Below are positions 21,601 to 35,322 of a DNA stretch of 64,000 nt, piece after piece. This stretch comes from Larix kaempferi (taxonomy: Eukaryota; Streptophyta; Pinopsida; Pinales; Pinaceae). Both the position numbers and the translations under genes were made by a program. The notes beneath the pieces are model-generated. The model saw nothing but the letters and a program-made list of their open reading frames with translations. It ran no database searches and had not been told where the DNA came from. The first letter of the stretch is position 1. Every line of letters starts with the position of its first letter. The stretch is from NCBI GenBank assembly GCA_027924585.1, contig BSBM01000007.1:13669501-13733500 (forward strand). The letters are read 5' to 3'.

Positions 21601-23220
21601 TACAGTATTGTGGATGACTTAGCTCAATCACCTGCTGCAATGTCCACATTAGAAGTGCAACAGTCATGCCCAAACCAACGAAAGGCATTACTCAATGCAC
21701 TTGGCGCCATCAAACCTTTCGACTTGCACCTCATGACCTTTGATCTTGACAAAGGTGAACCATGACTACCCTCTTCAGTCACATTTCAAGTCCCCGACCT
21801 GGTAAAGAACATTATGATTCATCAGTGTATCGTCGTTGAAGGTGCATCCACTTGCGTGATGTTCTCTAATGTTTGGAAATGATTGGGATCACCCGAGCTA
21901 GTTCCCTCATCTATCACTCTTCGCGCATATGATGGGAGGCCATCCCAACCTATAGTATTGTACCAAAATGTCCCCATAGAGCTAGGGGGTAAGATGGTCA
22001 TGATAGATGTCGAAGTAGTCGATGCTCAACTCGACTACAACATCCTCTTGGGGCGTAGTTACATGTATGCCATGAAGGCAGTTGCCTCCTCGATATTCGG
22101 TATCATGATGTTTCCCTTAAATGGGAATATTGTCACCCTTGACCAGCTTAATTACTATGATCCTAATGCCACTAACAACCCTGACAATATCCTACCCATT
22201 GTCGTCGGAACAAATCAACCCCCCTATGTTGATATTTCCCCCGTCATGTACAAGGACTCTAATTTGCTAAGAGTATACTTTGGACCACCACTTGAGATCC
22301 TCGCATCCATCGATGGCCTAATGTGCACAATTTTTATCATTGAAAATGGGCCCACCTCCCCCTCAACACTGTCATCGACACCACCATTGAGGCATGGAAT
22401 TAAACAAACGTTGAATCCATTGGTTCCTTCGATCTTCCAAATCCAGTTTAGTTTGTACCCCCCCACAGGCGTGCAAGGGACGTCGGTTATGGCTCAGTTG
22501 AATCTACCTGAACTCACTTTGGGTATTCTAGTATGGTGCCTTACACCACCCTACCCAGAAATGGCTTCGAAACTAGTATCCCACTATGAGTTTGTCCATG
22601 TTTTGGTCGTTACACCTGCTAGGTCAATTACGCCATATGTATCTCCAGTAAGACCTATAACATCTGCAACTAAACCACAATTGGTCACCACTAAGACCAC
22701 CAATGGGGGCATGACACAACCTAGGTTTAAAGGCCCCCTCCTCCTTAACCCTAAACCCAAAACCTCGGGAGTCGCTAGGCCAAAAATAGGGGGCATCAAC
22801 CAACAACGGTTAAAAGCCCCAGTAATGACCAATACTCCCACCCTAAGATTCACTCCACCATGCGCTCTTTGCAGGCAACAAGGCTGTGCGACCAACCTGT
22901 GCCCCATCTTGCCAGAGCTCATGAACTTTCTCAATTCCTTGGTTAGTATAATCCATGCTCCACCAATAGTAGAAGGGGGCACGTCATCATCGCCCACACC
23001 TAGGTCCAAATCATTGTGTACGAATCACGCATGTTCGTTTTGTTCACAGTTTGGGCATTATACACGCCACTATCCCGATCTCCCTCAATTTCGAGACGCT
23101 GTGGTGACCATTCGCCTCACTCAACCGACGATTGAGAACTCTTTCTCACAACCTCAAGAAGCAGCTTCTATCAATTTGGTCACTACATCAGTGAAAACAC
23201 CCATTGCTCCTCCCTCATAA
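21601..23220 (+). pseudogene. Tat-2 protease region and downstream zinc knuckles
   Basis: YSIVDDLAQSPAAMSTLEV aligns with Tat-1 YNILDELAQSPATMFALEV. The protease triad Tat-1 DEG reads VVEGAST here (Asp lost), and LLGRSYMYAMKAVASSIFG is kept. The long frame 21883-23220 then holds CALCRQQGCATNLC (His to Cys) and CSFCSQFGHYTRHYPD (last Cys to Tyr), the two knuckles between protease and RT. So the three-knuckle layout predates the split of the two elements. A further CX2C-like motif (CRSCGDTSLFSFQC) lies at ~23430. Confidence 0.75.
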
Positions 23221-23900
23221 CCTGCCCTTATGGCAGTTCCCGTTGTGGAGCCTACGACGCCTCCAGACCCCCAACCTACAGATCTTACAACGACAACACC
23301 ATAGAATGGATGATCCTCCTATGGGAAACATACACACATGATCCCCTTTAGGGCCATCACACCCATTTTAGATCAAATCAACTCCCCAACACCACATACA
23401 CCTATATGTGCCCGAGTACCACGCCCATGTCGGTCTTGCGGTGATACTTCTCTCTTTTCATTCCAATGCCCCATTTTACGTGTAGAACGAGAAGCTCATC
23501 TCAAAATGATGACGCTCCAAGATCAACTTGCTTACCTTAGCACAGTCCCACAAGGATTACCTATTGAGGACATTGTTTCCCCTTACTGGATACCATTGAT
23601 ACCATATCTCCTTTAGTTGATTTACTAACTAGTGATGATGATTCCTCCTCTTCCGACGAATACTTGGACCCTCGGCATGTATTTCTAGGTGTTTAGACAA
23701 CACTTGGGGATCCCCTGCAAATGTTGGATACTTACCAGTGAGTATGATACCACCTCGGTACCACCCTACGTTCCAACATTTAATGGTACTCACCATAAGG
23801 AAGGGTCCAACCATCTTGTTCCCTTTTTACATTGTCTATTTTAAACACAACCTATCATTGGATATTTTATTTTAGATCCCCTTTGATTAAGAATAAGTCC
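23221..23900 (+). other. Tat-2 internal deletion junction: RT, RNase H 1 and integrase absent
   Basis: Up to about 23650 the sequence corresponds to the acidic linker before RT in Tat-1; by about 23900 it corresponds to the archaeal-type RNase H. The ~2.8 kb coding for RT, RNase H and integrase in Tat-1 (4300-7084) has no counterpart. The junction lies near 23.65-23.82 kb. Confidence 0.7.
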
Positions 23901-24352
23901 ATATTTTGTTCATGTAGATTAATTCACCACCAGAAATTTATATCGGCTACCCATACGATGCAAATCGATGGTCCAAGAATCTTGCATCAGCTACTTGGGC
24001 TGTTTATTCCCCCTCCCACGTCCTCTACCACACCAACGAAGTTTGTTTGGGGGCACTCACAAACAATGAAGCCGGATATGATGCCGTCATTGGCCTCTTA
24101 AGTGATGCCATCCACCTTGGCATATGCCATATGCAAGTACACCTAGAATCTCAACTAGTTGTCTCATAGCTCAACAATGTGTTTCATGTCCTCAATCCCC
24201 TCCTCTTCTACAAGTTCCTGTGAGTGCGCCTTCTCATGCGACAATTTGAAACCATTACTTTCACGCATGTCTAGAGAAACGCCAATGCGTTCGTCGACTC
24301 TGTTGCCAATGAGGTCTTGAACTGGCACTTGATAGATCAATCATCTACCTAA
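23901..24352 (+). pseudogene. Tat-2 archaeal-type RNase H remnant
   Basis: Aligns with Tat-1 7187-7618: YIGYPYDANRWSKNLASAT (catalytic Asp to Tyr), LTNNEAGYDAVIGLL (Glu to Gly), HLESQLVVS-stop-LNN (Asp to Glu), ITFTHV-stop-RNANAFVD. Stops and replacement of the catalytic residues make it dead. It shows that the extra RNase H downstream of integrase is an old trait of this lineage. Confidence 0.8.
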
Positions 24353-25080
24353 TCCTACACATCCAACCAAAACACACACACACATCATGACTAAAGTGCC
24401 TATCTCTATGCTTATATATATTTCATCATCATAACCATGCATCATATGCCAATAACCATATACATCATATGGGTTAGTACCTACTACTACACATAGATCA
24501 CATCAACATAAATATATCATAATCATCATCCAAGATACATAAACACATACAAACATGAGACCATACATGTACCGCCAAAAAGGTATATATATATATAGCC
24601 AAAAAATATATGTGTCATGTACAAAAAATGGCCCTCCAGGAGCATATACAAAAAAAAAAGGAATCATGAGCCTTATAGGGGATACATCATAAACCTGTAT
24701 CCCGTAGGATCTATCCAAATACATGTACATCAAAGGGCCCACAACCCTACCAAAATACAAAAAATATACTAAGCCTAGCACTCAGGATTCTCCACCGGTA
24801 GGCGGGCCACAAGGCCCTAGAATAGCTAAATACCAGGCAGCCTCACCCCTTGCTACCTACGGATTTGTTCCCCATGTCGATCATGGTCGCGGTCTCTGCC
24901 TCGGTCATTATCCTCCCTAGGTCGCTCGTGCCACATGGAATGCCACCGCCGATCGTCACATCACCTTACACCAGTCGGGCCCACAAGTTGTTGGGAGATG
25001 CAACGTCCGCACCAGATCCTCATCGTCTAGCTCGACGACCTCATGCTCGTCAATCCCCGCGGTCATCTCACTGAATATCC
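24353..25080. other. Tat-2 3' region spacer
   Basis: Counterpart of the Tat-1 minisatellite zone, but the six-unit hairpin array is not recognisable. Only a short TA run (24583-24597) and a weak GAGCATATACA motif are seen. Confidence 0.5.
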
Positions 25081-25084
25081 TCTC

Positions 25085-26260
25085 CAACTATACCAAGGCG
25101 ATTGTTGAAGCCCCCTCACTAGCTGCTTTCCCCACCGGAGCAGCTCCACTAGTATCTATACCACCCGCACTAGCCCCTCCGACCTCCCTGACAAGTCCTG
25201 TAGGTCCCGCACCCCTCTCACGTCGGTGAACCATGTGGGTAGGAGGCACTGGTCCAACATTTGCATCACCAATCAAAGAAACCCCATCAATACATATGTC
25301 ATAAAGTATGTGCATAATCATAAATAATGTACAGAGATAGATATAATTCCAAAACATGATGCGAACCTGAATCATCCCAGCCATGAACCAACTGCGTTAA
25401 CTCTAGATCTTCGGTGTGAAGTCCATACCTCTCCATGGGTATCGCTCCATCTGACCAATACGCTACAACCACACCTGCATAAAATGTAGGGTGTAGTAAG
25501 ATCCTACCTTGCTGCCACCAAGATGAGGCAACACCTCCCCCCCAAATTCCATGAGGGGCTCTCGTGGCCCCTTATGAGTAACCATAAACATCGGCCTCAG
25601 CGTAGGTTACCTCTCCAAGAAATAGGAGCACAAAATGCTCCCATATCAGAATCTCCTCCTCCTACCACCCCTGCACAGCTTGGACATTTGTTCCATCATT
25701 CTCTCCCTAAGCATAAGACCCCAAGCCACTTGTCGACCGGCTATGACCCTCTCCACAAGCAGTAGCTAACCAACCGTAACCCTATGTAGGGATGACACCC
25801 CCAACACCCGCAACACAGTAGTCACTACTACCTTCACTAGTAGACTGATTGGGTGACTAACCAATATCTCCCTAGAGTCTAGAGCATGCAGGTCACCGCC
25901 ACAATACTAGTCGATCAACCCCTAGATCATACAACCCCCACTTAGAGCATGTTGAATCAGCTCCCGCACCATGTGATGACTCAACCCGGTCAGAAAATAT
26001 ATATCCTGAGCAATAATTCTCAGGTCCTCCCCCCTTACATGAAATATCGACTAATCAGGATCCCACATCTCGATCAGCTCCCGTACCATGTACTATGATG
26101 ACGTCTGAAAGAGCACCTGAAAAACTTTAGGAGCCCTGCACCAGTCAATGTTTGGGTGGCTATGTGATCCTCTCTCACCACCTCTACAAAATCCTCATAA
26201 CTGTGCTCTCGCAACTCCACATAGGCCATCTCCACCAGCAAACACAAATGGGTCAAACAT
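25085..26260 (-). pseudogene. Tat-2 remnant of the antisense PMD-like gene
   Basis: On minus, exon A: EDHIATQTLTGAGLLKFFR (~26180-26120) aligns with Tat-1 DPGVRQTLAVSGILKFAQ; SIFHVRGEDLRIIAQDIYF-LTGL (~26040-25980) aligns with GAFIIGGERLEITLTDVYF-LTGL. Exon B: ANVGPVPPTHMVHRRERGAG (~25270-25210) aligns with DVGPVPPADYVARQG, in the same frame. Between them a donor CAG|GTTCGC (~25366) survives, while the acceptor has become AA. Stops interrupt exon A. Same orientation, order and position as in Tat-1. Confidence 0.7.
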
Positions 26261-27140
26261 CAGGGTCTATCTCAAGAAAAAACTAGAACAAGTCCAAATG
26301 ACCTACACCACGCGGGTTCATGTGCAAAACCCACGCTTAGTGCACCCTTACAGTGCTCAAACCACTGCGACACGCGACTGTTATCTATTTTTTGGTGGGG
26401 ACCAATGAGCCTTGGATATGTTTTCTTCAGTTGCACTCCAGCGTGACTATCTCAAGCACAATCGTGCTAATTCCCGCATGGGATTTGTATAGTTCAGTTG
26501 CAATCCAATGCGACTGTCGCTTACACAGTCACACTGATCTTCAGCATGGACAAAGCGCACAAATCCCACGCATTGTGCAGTTTCTCCCCACTATCTTGTG
26601 CAATATCAGTGCAATATTCTCCCATTTTCATATGCCCTCACACGAGAAAATCCCAAAAACTCACGCAATCGATTTTTATGGCTAAACACCGACCGTACAG
26701 GAATTGGGTCACCTAAGCCCTAAATCTACCCGGATGAAAACAAAAAAGATAAAGTTAAGGGTTACTTGGCTCGCATCGCTCGAAAAATGGATGTACCAAT
26801 CTCCCAGAATCAACGAAATCACTCTCTGGAGGGCGTAAGTCAAACAATACAAATAATTTCAAAAAGTGGGCCCCACCCCCATTTAATAGAAACTAGGCCA
26901 AACTTCCAACCTTCGCCAAGACCAAACCGTAGCTCCATATGACGTACCGTCCACACCACTGTGATTAGCATTCTGAGATCACGTACACAGTGACACTGCT
27001 TACGGTTCCATCTGGCACCTATTTTACCGAGGCACCACACAGGTGCGCTATGTTTTGGTTTCCTATTTTGCATCGTCAATACCTTTGTCATGTTCTTTAC
27101 TACACTTGGGTATGTGCATCATATGTGTAGGATTACCAAT
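26261..27140. other. Tat-2 far 3' region
   Basis: Contains degenerate repeats with GCGACTGTCGC, CAATGCGACTG and TTACACAGTCAC motifs (26350-27010), suggestive of an old hairpin array like that of Tat-1. No gene. Ends abruptly at the LARD 5' LTR. Confidence 0.45.
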
Positions 27141-29705
27141 TGTAATATCCCGATAGGTAAATCTTGAACAAATATGAAATTGTCATTTATTTTTATGGTG
27201 GCACTGGGTTCCTCGATCATGGACCATTAATAAGATTATTATTTATTACCTTATTATGCTATTATTATTATTACCTATAACTAAATAATGGCTCAAAATG
27301 GACAACAATGTTGCTGGGGGGTCTTGGATTCCACATATGAAGGGGTTGGGGTTAGGGGTTGTTGCTCTCTGTAACAGTACTCTAGTCTTCCTAATTTGAT
27401 GTTATTGGACCATGGTGGTCCTACTTTGCTTAATTAATGCTTTGCATGCACTATTGCTCACTCATTTGAGAGAATATTCCTTATCTGGATAATAGTGGGA
27501 CCCACTTTCTCTGTGGTTTTGTCTTGTGCTCCTATTTGGCTAATTTGAAGTTATCTTCAATCAATTTGAGTAATTCTCAATTAAATTGAGTTAATATCAG
27601 TTAGATTGAGTGGTTTTGAGGAGCACTCAATGATTGAGAGTTGTTTCTTAATAGTCTGTAGTCAATCTCTTGGAGGAAATTTGAATTGGTCTAGAAGGAT
27701 TCGAATTGCTCTAGAGGTTATTCATTCTTTCACTGTTTAGTTTATTGAGGAGTGCAGAGGCTTGCTCTGATAAAAATGTGAATTCCAAAGGAGAGTTTGG
27801 CATGATATTGTGCACACATTTTTACACCAATTGTCTTTCCAGGAATGGAGTTCCTGTGAGGGGAATTCTTGATTATTCATTCCTTCATTCATTGAGGGAA
27901 GGGAGTTGTTCATGCCATGATTGCTGAGAGCTAGGTAATCTTGTAAGCTTGGGATCCCATGTATGCTTTACTTTGTGTGTGAATTGTATGCTTGGAGCAC
28001 AGGGATATTGGTCATGTTTGGAGTAAGCATGGTCAACTCTGGTATAGTTCCTTTGTATCCACCGCTTGTATCTGTCTTGATCCTGCACACAAATCCTAAT
28101 GGTGAATGGCGATGTCCTAAGGGACCTAGGAGGTGAAGGGATTACCATTTAACCTAGTAGTGGGGTGGAGGAGTTAGTAGGTGGTGAGGGATTGAGTTGT
28201 GGCTTCTCGAACTGATATTTTCTTTAGTACGGTATAATTCCATGGTGTCTATCGCTTGTCTCTGTCCTGATCCTACACATAAATCCTGATGGTGAATGGC
28301 GATGTCCCGAGGGACCTAGGAGGTGAAGGAATTATCATTTCACCTGGTAGTGGGGTGGAGGAGAAAGTGGGTAGAGAGGGGGAAAACCATGTGGAAGAAA
28401 TTCCTGTGGTTGTGTCGCTCGGGTTGTGGGCCTGAGTTTATCCTAGAGATTGAGTTAGAAGAGACCTTCTCTTGTGAATTCTAAGACTCGAGCTCGGGGG
28501 TGACCTGCACAAGTGGTTTTGCTTGATAGTTTCTAAGGCTGGGAGGAAAGTTTTCTGGTTGATGCCAATTGCGCCCCTATAAAAGATAAGTAATTATGCC
28601 ATGTATACTCTTTATGTATGTTGATGTACATGTGACCGTGGAGGCCGATATATCTCTGTCATTGCATTTTTTTAAATATAATATATGCTCATGGTGAATG
28701 GATAACTATATGTTGATAAATTGGCAGCTCACGGGCTGGTATGTTGATGTGTTAGACTAGCTGTTAGTAGCTAGTTTGCTTATGGATTTTTATGATTATT
28801 AGGAGGTCTGATTTAGGGTAGTCCATATGGCCATGTATGGTTGTTCCAGATAAGACCATCCATGGGATTTATGGCTATCAGTTAATGAGGAAAAATATGA
28901 TCTAAAGTAGTGTTATAAATATGTTATTTGAGATAGAGAAGACTGGTGATTTAATAGATGTTTTTGGAGGCTATTTGCTTATGGATTATGAATGTTTATG
29001 GGTATGATATTTGGACAAGCCATATGGTCATATATGATTGTACCATATCAAGTCCCACTTGGGTTTATGGACTGATAATTTCATGTAATAAATCCGATAT
29101 GCATTAATGTATAAATCTGCTTTAAGAAAATATATTAATGTTGATTTTACTATGATGTTAGAAGCTAGTCTTTTGTGCAATTATGTTCATGGGACGGACT
29201 AACCTTTAGGGTAGACCATATGGCCATGTATGGTTGTACCAGATCAAATCTGAGAGGGGATTGGAAGTCTGAATTTTATTGTTTTAAGACCTGTTATGTT
29301 TAGGCTTTTAAACTCTCCCTCTTTAGAATGTTGAAATGTTGAATATTTACTGTCGTAAAAGGAGTTCCATGAAAGAATGTAAGTCTAATTTACTTAGTTG
29401 ATTAGATGGATACATACGGCTTCACATAGGTGTAATGACATTTAGTCAACATGTGAAGAGGTTCTGGTCTGAAATGTATTCTTGTGCCAGTACACTGCAT
29501 TTCATGTAGAATGGGGAACTAGGTTACATTTGAAGGGCAATCTTCCTTAATGGTTGAATGTTTTAGGAGTTTTAATTTGTTTGGCATGATAGCCTAACCT
29601 TAAAGAGTATTATTAGGTCATGCTTAGCTTAGATTCAACCTTCCCCTTTGTTAGAGAGCCCACTTACCTGATATTTATGTGTGTTCCAGGGTTGGGTACG
29701 TTACA
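27141..29705 (+). repeat. LARD 5' LTR (2565 bp)
   Basis: Pairs with 42235-53719. Contains a tandem ~190-bp duplication (28040-28230 and 28231-28420, each with GGGACCTAGGAGGTGAAGG) and three ~195-bp units marked by CATATGG(C/T)CAT (28821, 29019, 29214). It lacks about 0.4 kb of TTGAGTTAAT repeats present in the 3' LTR (42690-43120). A short frame (27745-27927) recurs in the 3' LTR only because LTRs are copies. Confidence 0.85.
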
Positions 29706-29708
29706 AAG

Positions 29709-29720
29709 TGGTATTAGAGC
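29709..29720 (+). promoter_or_regulatory. LARD primer-binding site
   Basis: TGGTATTAGAGC, one mismatch from the initiator-Met tRNA complement, three bases after the LTR end. The leader to 30103 is noncoding and begins a series of ~85-bp repeats (GATTGGT-GATGC-TGCATTGCCTC). Confidence 0.75.
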
Positions 29721-30103
29721 TTTAGGTTACAACTCTACGACTATTGGACCTTCTATGGAATTATGACTCTGTGATTATGCATTTTATTTATGTTTATATG
29801 TTGTGAATGAAAGTTAACCCCCATTATGTTAATGGAATACTCAAAAGCCTGACTTCAAAGATCAGTTCGGTTGTATCCTACTTTTTAATTTTAGAAGTTA
29901 AGAGATTAAAGATGATTTTATTGTATGCTTAGAATTAATTAATAGAGCATATTTACTGCTTAATAGATTGATTGGTGGGCACTATGCATTGCATATCTAA
30001 CATTCATTAGATTGATTGTTTGATGCATGTTCACTTTGCATTTCCTCTTTTACTATCTAGTAATCTGATTGGTCGATGCTTGTTTAATATGCATTGCCTC
30101 TTT

Positions 30104-32164
30104 TGATGGCCAAGGTTGTCATTGATGACAACACATTATTGACAAAGTCTGATGACATGGCAAGCAAGCTTGACAGAATTGATGAAGATATGATATGGAA
30201 AGAATGATGACAAAGGAGCATTAAGGTGGACAAGGATAATGACATGGAGAACACACATGGTGACATGAATGATGACATTGTAAGTAAACATGACATGGCA
30301 AGCAAGTCAAAGATTGATGATATGTCCAAGACAGATGACATGGAAAAGATTGATGATAAGAACACCTTGTGGGCATATGATGATTCCTTGGCGGGCATTT
30401 GAAGGCTCCTTGTGGGCATTTGGAGGACAGTCTGCAGGCATTTTATTGAGGCAATGAGGGCTACCTGCGGGCATATTCTGGACACCTTGGCAGGCATTTT
30501 AATGAGGCTTTGCGGGCATATTCTATATGCCCTTGCGGGAATTTCATAAGGTCCTCGCGGGCATTTGTAAAGACATTGTGCGAGCATTTTAAAGGAATGT
30601 GTGAGCATGTTATAAGGCCCCTTTGCGGGAATCTCGTGGCATAAAATGTTTATCTCCTTAATTGAAGGAAGGCCACTTAAAATAAATCTTATGTGATTTA
30701 TTTATTTAATATGACATGGCATGGTTGAGGGATGACCACCATTAAATAAATCTCATGTGATTTATTTAATTATTCTAATGATAAAAATAAAAATAAAGGA
30801 CAAGTGGACCTCCAGATATTGTGGAAAATAAAAGTATAAAAGAGAGAAAAGTCTTTATTTTTCGGTATCGATTAAGGGAGAGTTTTCGGTGGAAGAAAGA
30901 TGTGAGTTCTGATTTTCGTGGGTTTGAGATTTTCGGGGTATAGAGGTAGCAGCAGATCCGAGGAGCAATAAATGACTTTTATTTTTTTTGGTGAATACAT
31001 AGTGAAGCTCTAAATTTCGATGATATGGACAGATTGAAGACATAGCTATGGACATGTTTATGATTGACGATATGAGGATGTGCTTGAGGACAGAATGATG
31101 TGCTGGTGGATAGAATGATGTGCTGATGATATGTGGACAGAATGATTTATTTGTGAACACAATGATGATATGCTTGTACAGCAAAATTGGCAACAAAACA
31201 GATTGATGACCTTGATGTATGACCTGATTATGATGATGATCTTGACTGGGATGTCTGGACTGAATGTATATGTTCTTTGAAAAGAATATGAGATGAAGTT
31301 CTGATTTAATTATGACAACCTTGATGACATTGACAACCCAGTGACATGACAACTACAAAGACATAAGCTTGATGATAGTAACACCTACAAAAGAAATTGA
31401 AGTGGACAATAATGAAATATGATTTGACAGAGATATTTGATTGAGTTGGTATGACAGTGGTTGATAGGACACACTTGAAGACATAAGCAGAGGACAAGAT
31501 CAATGATGATTTGACAGAGTGACAGAATTAGATAAGATGTGTATGTTCTTTGTAAAAGAATATGTGATGACTTGATTGTGTTGACAATATACAGTGATGA
31601 TCTTGAACAACATAGAAGCTTGATGACAGTGACACATACAACAAGTGAAATGATATGTTAATGTGACAAGGCAGTGATAAGTTGATGACAGTGATATGTG
31701 TGTGTGATGACATGAGTGTGTTGAGCAGAAGTTGATTGAGATAAGTGAACAGAATTTTAAATGCAAGCTAGTCTTGCATCTAAGGTTTGGATACCTAAAT
31801 CCTTCTTAGTTGGTACTAAGAAAACCAGGTCGGGCCCTAGAATAGGAGTTGGTGCTCTTCTTATCAGTTGGTGTTGATTGTAATCGCGAAGATTATTGTC
31901 TTCCATGTACAATACATAAAACAAATTATCAAACAAATGTTGTGTTCTCTTGTGTTGTGCTACTTGTTATGATTCAATAATCTAGATGATAAGCATGCTT
32001 ATGGTTCATAGATGATTACTTGATGGATGCTTATGCAATGATGATGTAAATGGTAGTATAATGCATAGATGAACTTTGCTTGATTAATAGAAGTTGAAGA
32101 AAGGGATTTAAATTGCCTACACACTGATTCACCCCCTTCTCAGTGTGACCATTGTGTCCAACAT
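30104..32164 (+). mobile_element. Solo LTR, 2061 bp, inserted in the LARD interior
   Basis: Begins TGATGGCCAAGG and ends GTGTCCAACA; flanks are tcttt (30099-30103) and tattt (32165-32169), a one-mismatch target duplication, and the interrupted ~85-bp LARD repeats continue on both sides. TATA box GTATAAAAGAG at 30835. U3 holds a degenerate repeat with GCGGGCATTT (30360-30640), including the hairpin GGGCATAT-TCT-ATATGCCC (30514-30532), and a TGATGACA-rich stretch. No coding sequence; minus-strand frames here are by-products of the repeats. Confidence 0.6.
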
Positions 32165-34200
32165 ATTTTATTGTTTAGTGACTTGATTGGTCAATGCGTA
32201 TCCATTGTGCATTGCCTCTCTGATTATACATTGAATCAATTGGTAAGTGCTTAAGCATTGTGCATGGCATAACTACCGATTGGTAATTGCAAGGATTATG
32301 CCTACATATTATGTGTTGGTTATGCATAACCAATAGGTATGAATGTGCATGCATAGTGTATTAAGTAAATTCGGGAAATGAGGGGCAGAACCCTAATCCC
32401 ACTACATAGATTGCATTCACATATTGCTTGAGTATGTGTTAAGTTAAGTAATACGGAAATGCTTCTTGCAGTACGATTGATTACCAGGTATGTTAGAGTA
32501 TATGCAAAGCTTTAGGGAACGTTGCCTCCTTTTGTGAATGTGTTATGATATAAAATATGCAAATAGTAATAAATAATAATTAAATTTTTAATTAATAATA
32601 AATAAAAATAGTAATAATTATTAAAAGTTGAAACTCTTTACGAAGAGTTGCTATGTGCCCTTTAAGCATTATATATGCGGGTTCTCCTATTTGTAATCAT
32701 ATCATATCTCTTATTCATTTTATACATTTATTATATATTGATCCTTTATGGATTATTTATCATATTTACATTGTAAGTTTCCTTGAGTAACGAACTTTGT
32801 TTGTTTCACTGGTATCAGAGGCTATTGTCTAATCCATCCTTTGGCCATTATTTAGACCTTGTCTAATTTGACTTTTGGCCATAAATTTTAAGTAATTAAT
32901 TATTCCATGCGAATAAGAAGAAGTTGGGGGGGAGTTAAAAATAAAAGAACTTAAAAAGAAAAAGAAGAAAGAAAACATTTGAAAGGAAAAAATCAAACAC
33001 CAAAAAGGGGAACCAACAAAGTCAAATGGCGCTCAAACTCAGAATTTTTTTTATACTGACAAATCACTACAAACATCAAGACAATATGGTTCCGAAGAAC
33101 AATTACAAAAGATTTGGTGTTAAGCCCTAAATGTGGGCACATTCCCCCCTATATTGTGGTGCATTTCATTAGTTTTGATGTCAACTTTGGTCCATTAGTT
33201 GTAATTGTCATTAGTATGGTTATATTGTTACGTCGGCTTGGATCAGTTAGTTGGAATTGTACCTCTTAGGCTCCTATATATAGGAAGGAGACCTTTTCAT
33301 TTGGAGTATATTATCTTATCTTGTCTTGTCTTGTGTACTTAGTACATTGTATAAGGAGGTTGCCCCCTCGAATAGGCTTGTTATTCATCTATTTTCTTCA
33401 TTAAAGTCGTGGAGTACTTTTTTGATTTATTTCTACTATTTTCATGCTCTTTTTGGAAATTTGTTGCATAACATTTGGTATTAGAGCTCTTTCCTTGGGT
33501 TTAGGTGCTTCAAAACACATCACCTTGGCATATTCGCTATAAAATTTTTCTAGAAGGTTTCAGATAGCTAAGCTTGGAACCCATCTAGGAAACATGATAA
33601 AATATCTGTGGTATAAGTTTTATATCCGGAACCCTTACAGATTTAGAGATATTTGGATTTGAAGTTAGGGTTTTTGACTAGTCCAAAAACTAGTCTCAAA
33701 CAAGTGCTGGGTAAAACTATTATATTCAGGGCATGCAAGATCCAAATTGAGTGAGACCTATTGAATTATAAATAAGAGAGACCAAGGTATCAGTGGTAGC
33801 AGTTTCAGATTCGGATATGAGATATTGGACATGTGGCAGTCCATACAAGTTTGCTCTTCTGAAAGGACTGAAAATAACAAGCATTGGGAGATTTTCCATA
33901 TCTTTCTACTGCAATATCATAATTAGGTCAGACCTACAACATTGCAGAGATGAGATATCAAAAAAATTTAAGAAGGATTTTCGTACTCAAAGGGTCCAAA
34001 ATTGCAAATATATCTCAGTTTGAAGGTCGGCTAGAAACATAGTCTTCAAATCAGGGTTGATAAAGGTATGCCATTTTAAATTGGAATAAGTTTTAGTATA
34101 AGGATCTATTGGAGGTGAACCATAGGGTGTGATATCTATTTCTATTGTTCAAAATCCCCCCTAAGGGTACCGTAAAAAATAACACTCCACTCAAACCACT

Positions 34201-35322
34201 ATGGATTCATCCCATACGTACGATGAAATGGAAGACCTATCTTTTCGAATGTCCAAGCTGGAGGAAAATATGAAAGAGTATGTGAAAATGGTTGATTTAC
34301 TTAATCTAGAGGAGAATTTGATAGGACATATGGACGAAAATATGAAAAATATTGCTAAGCTCATCCAAAATTCAACGGATACTCTCCCTACAGGCGATGA
34401 TGTGCTCCATGGTACTTAGGAGGACAAGGATAATAAGCATTCCCATAATGGAAGTTATCAGGGATGGTCACCAAGAGGTACCCAACTTCCCACGATTGAA
34501 ATGAAAAGGTTTGATGGCAATGATCCAATAACATGGATATTTCAGATGGAGCAATTCTTTGATCTGCACTAGGTGCCAACTCTGCAAAAGGTGACTATTG
34601 CATCATTATATTTAGAGCTTGATCAATTTGTATGGTACCAATGGCTCTGTGACCGAAAAAATGACTATACTATATCTTGGTCTATATTCACAGAATAATT
34701 GATTGCACATTATGGGGATCTTAATAGCAACACCTTCTTTAGTCGGTTAATAAATCTTAAGCAAAAAGGTCCAATTATAGAGCACATCAAACAGTTTCAG
34801 AAGCTAGATCTTCGAGTGAAGAACATTTCATAAGATAATTTGTTGGATCTCTTTATTGGAACCTTGAAGGATAACATTCAACATGCGGTGCGTCTCTTTG
34901 AACCACCATCCTTAGAGAAGGATTTCATGGTGGCAAGGAAGGTTGAAAGTAAAAATATGACAATGACTACTAGAAAAAACACCTCCAACACATACAAAGA
35001 GAATATTGTTCCTTATTCTAACCTAAATCAATGGTTGACACCTCAGCAACTAGATGAAAGAAGAGCAAAAGGTCTATGCTTTAATTCTTATAGCAAGTAT
35101 AGTAAGGGACATAAGTGTGGTGAGAAAAAATTATTTTACATAGATTGTGAAGAGGAAGAACCAAAAGAACAAGAACCAAATCCAGATGAAGAAATAGAAG
35201 ATACTACTTCAAAAGAGATTGCTCCCACCATATCCTGTCATGCATTGGCTAGAATTAGCACTCCTCAAACTCTCAATACGAAAGGATTTATCAAAAATAA
35301 AAAAGGCAGCAGTGTTGATTGA
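34201..35322 (+). pseudogene. gag: Chromovirus gag with damaged zinc knuckle
   Basis: From ATG 34201 an N-terminal coiled-coil-like part (SKLEENMKEYVKMVDLLNL), then TAG at 34418. The capsid part follows with stops: IEMKRFDGNDPITWIFQME, FLIAYYG-like motifs, LLDLFIGTLKDNIQHAVRLF (34840 on). The nucleocapsid knuckle reads CFNSYSKYSKGHKC, where the second Cys is Ser. At least four nonsense changes. Confidence 0.75.

Noticed and set aside
27745-27927. Frame with Cys residues that is also found at 43185-43442
   Set aside because: Conservation comes from both copies being LTRs of the same LARD element, not from selection on a protein.
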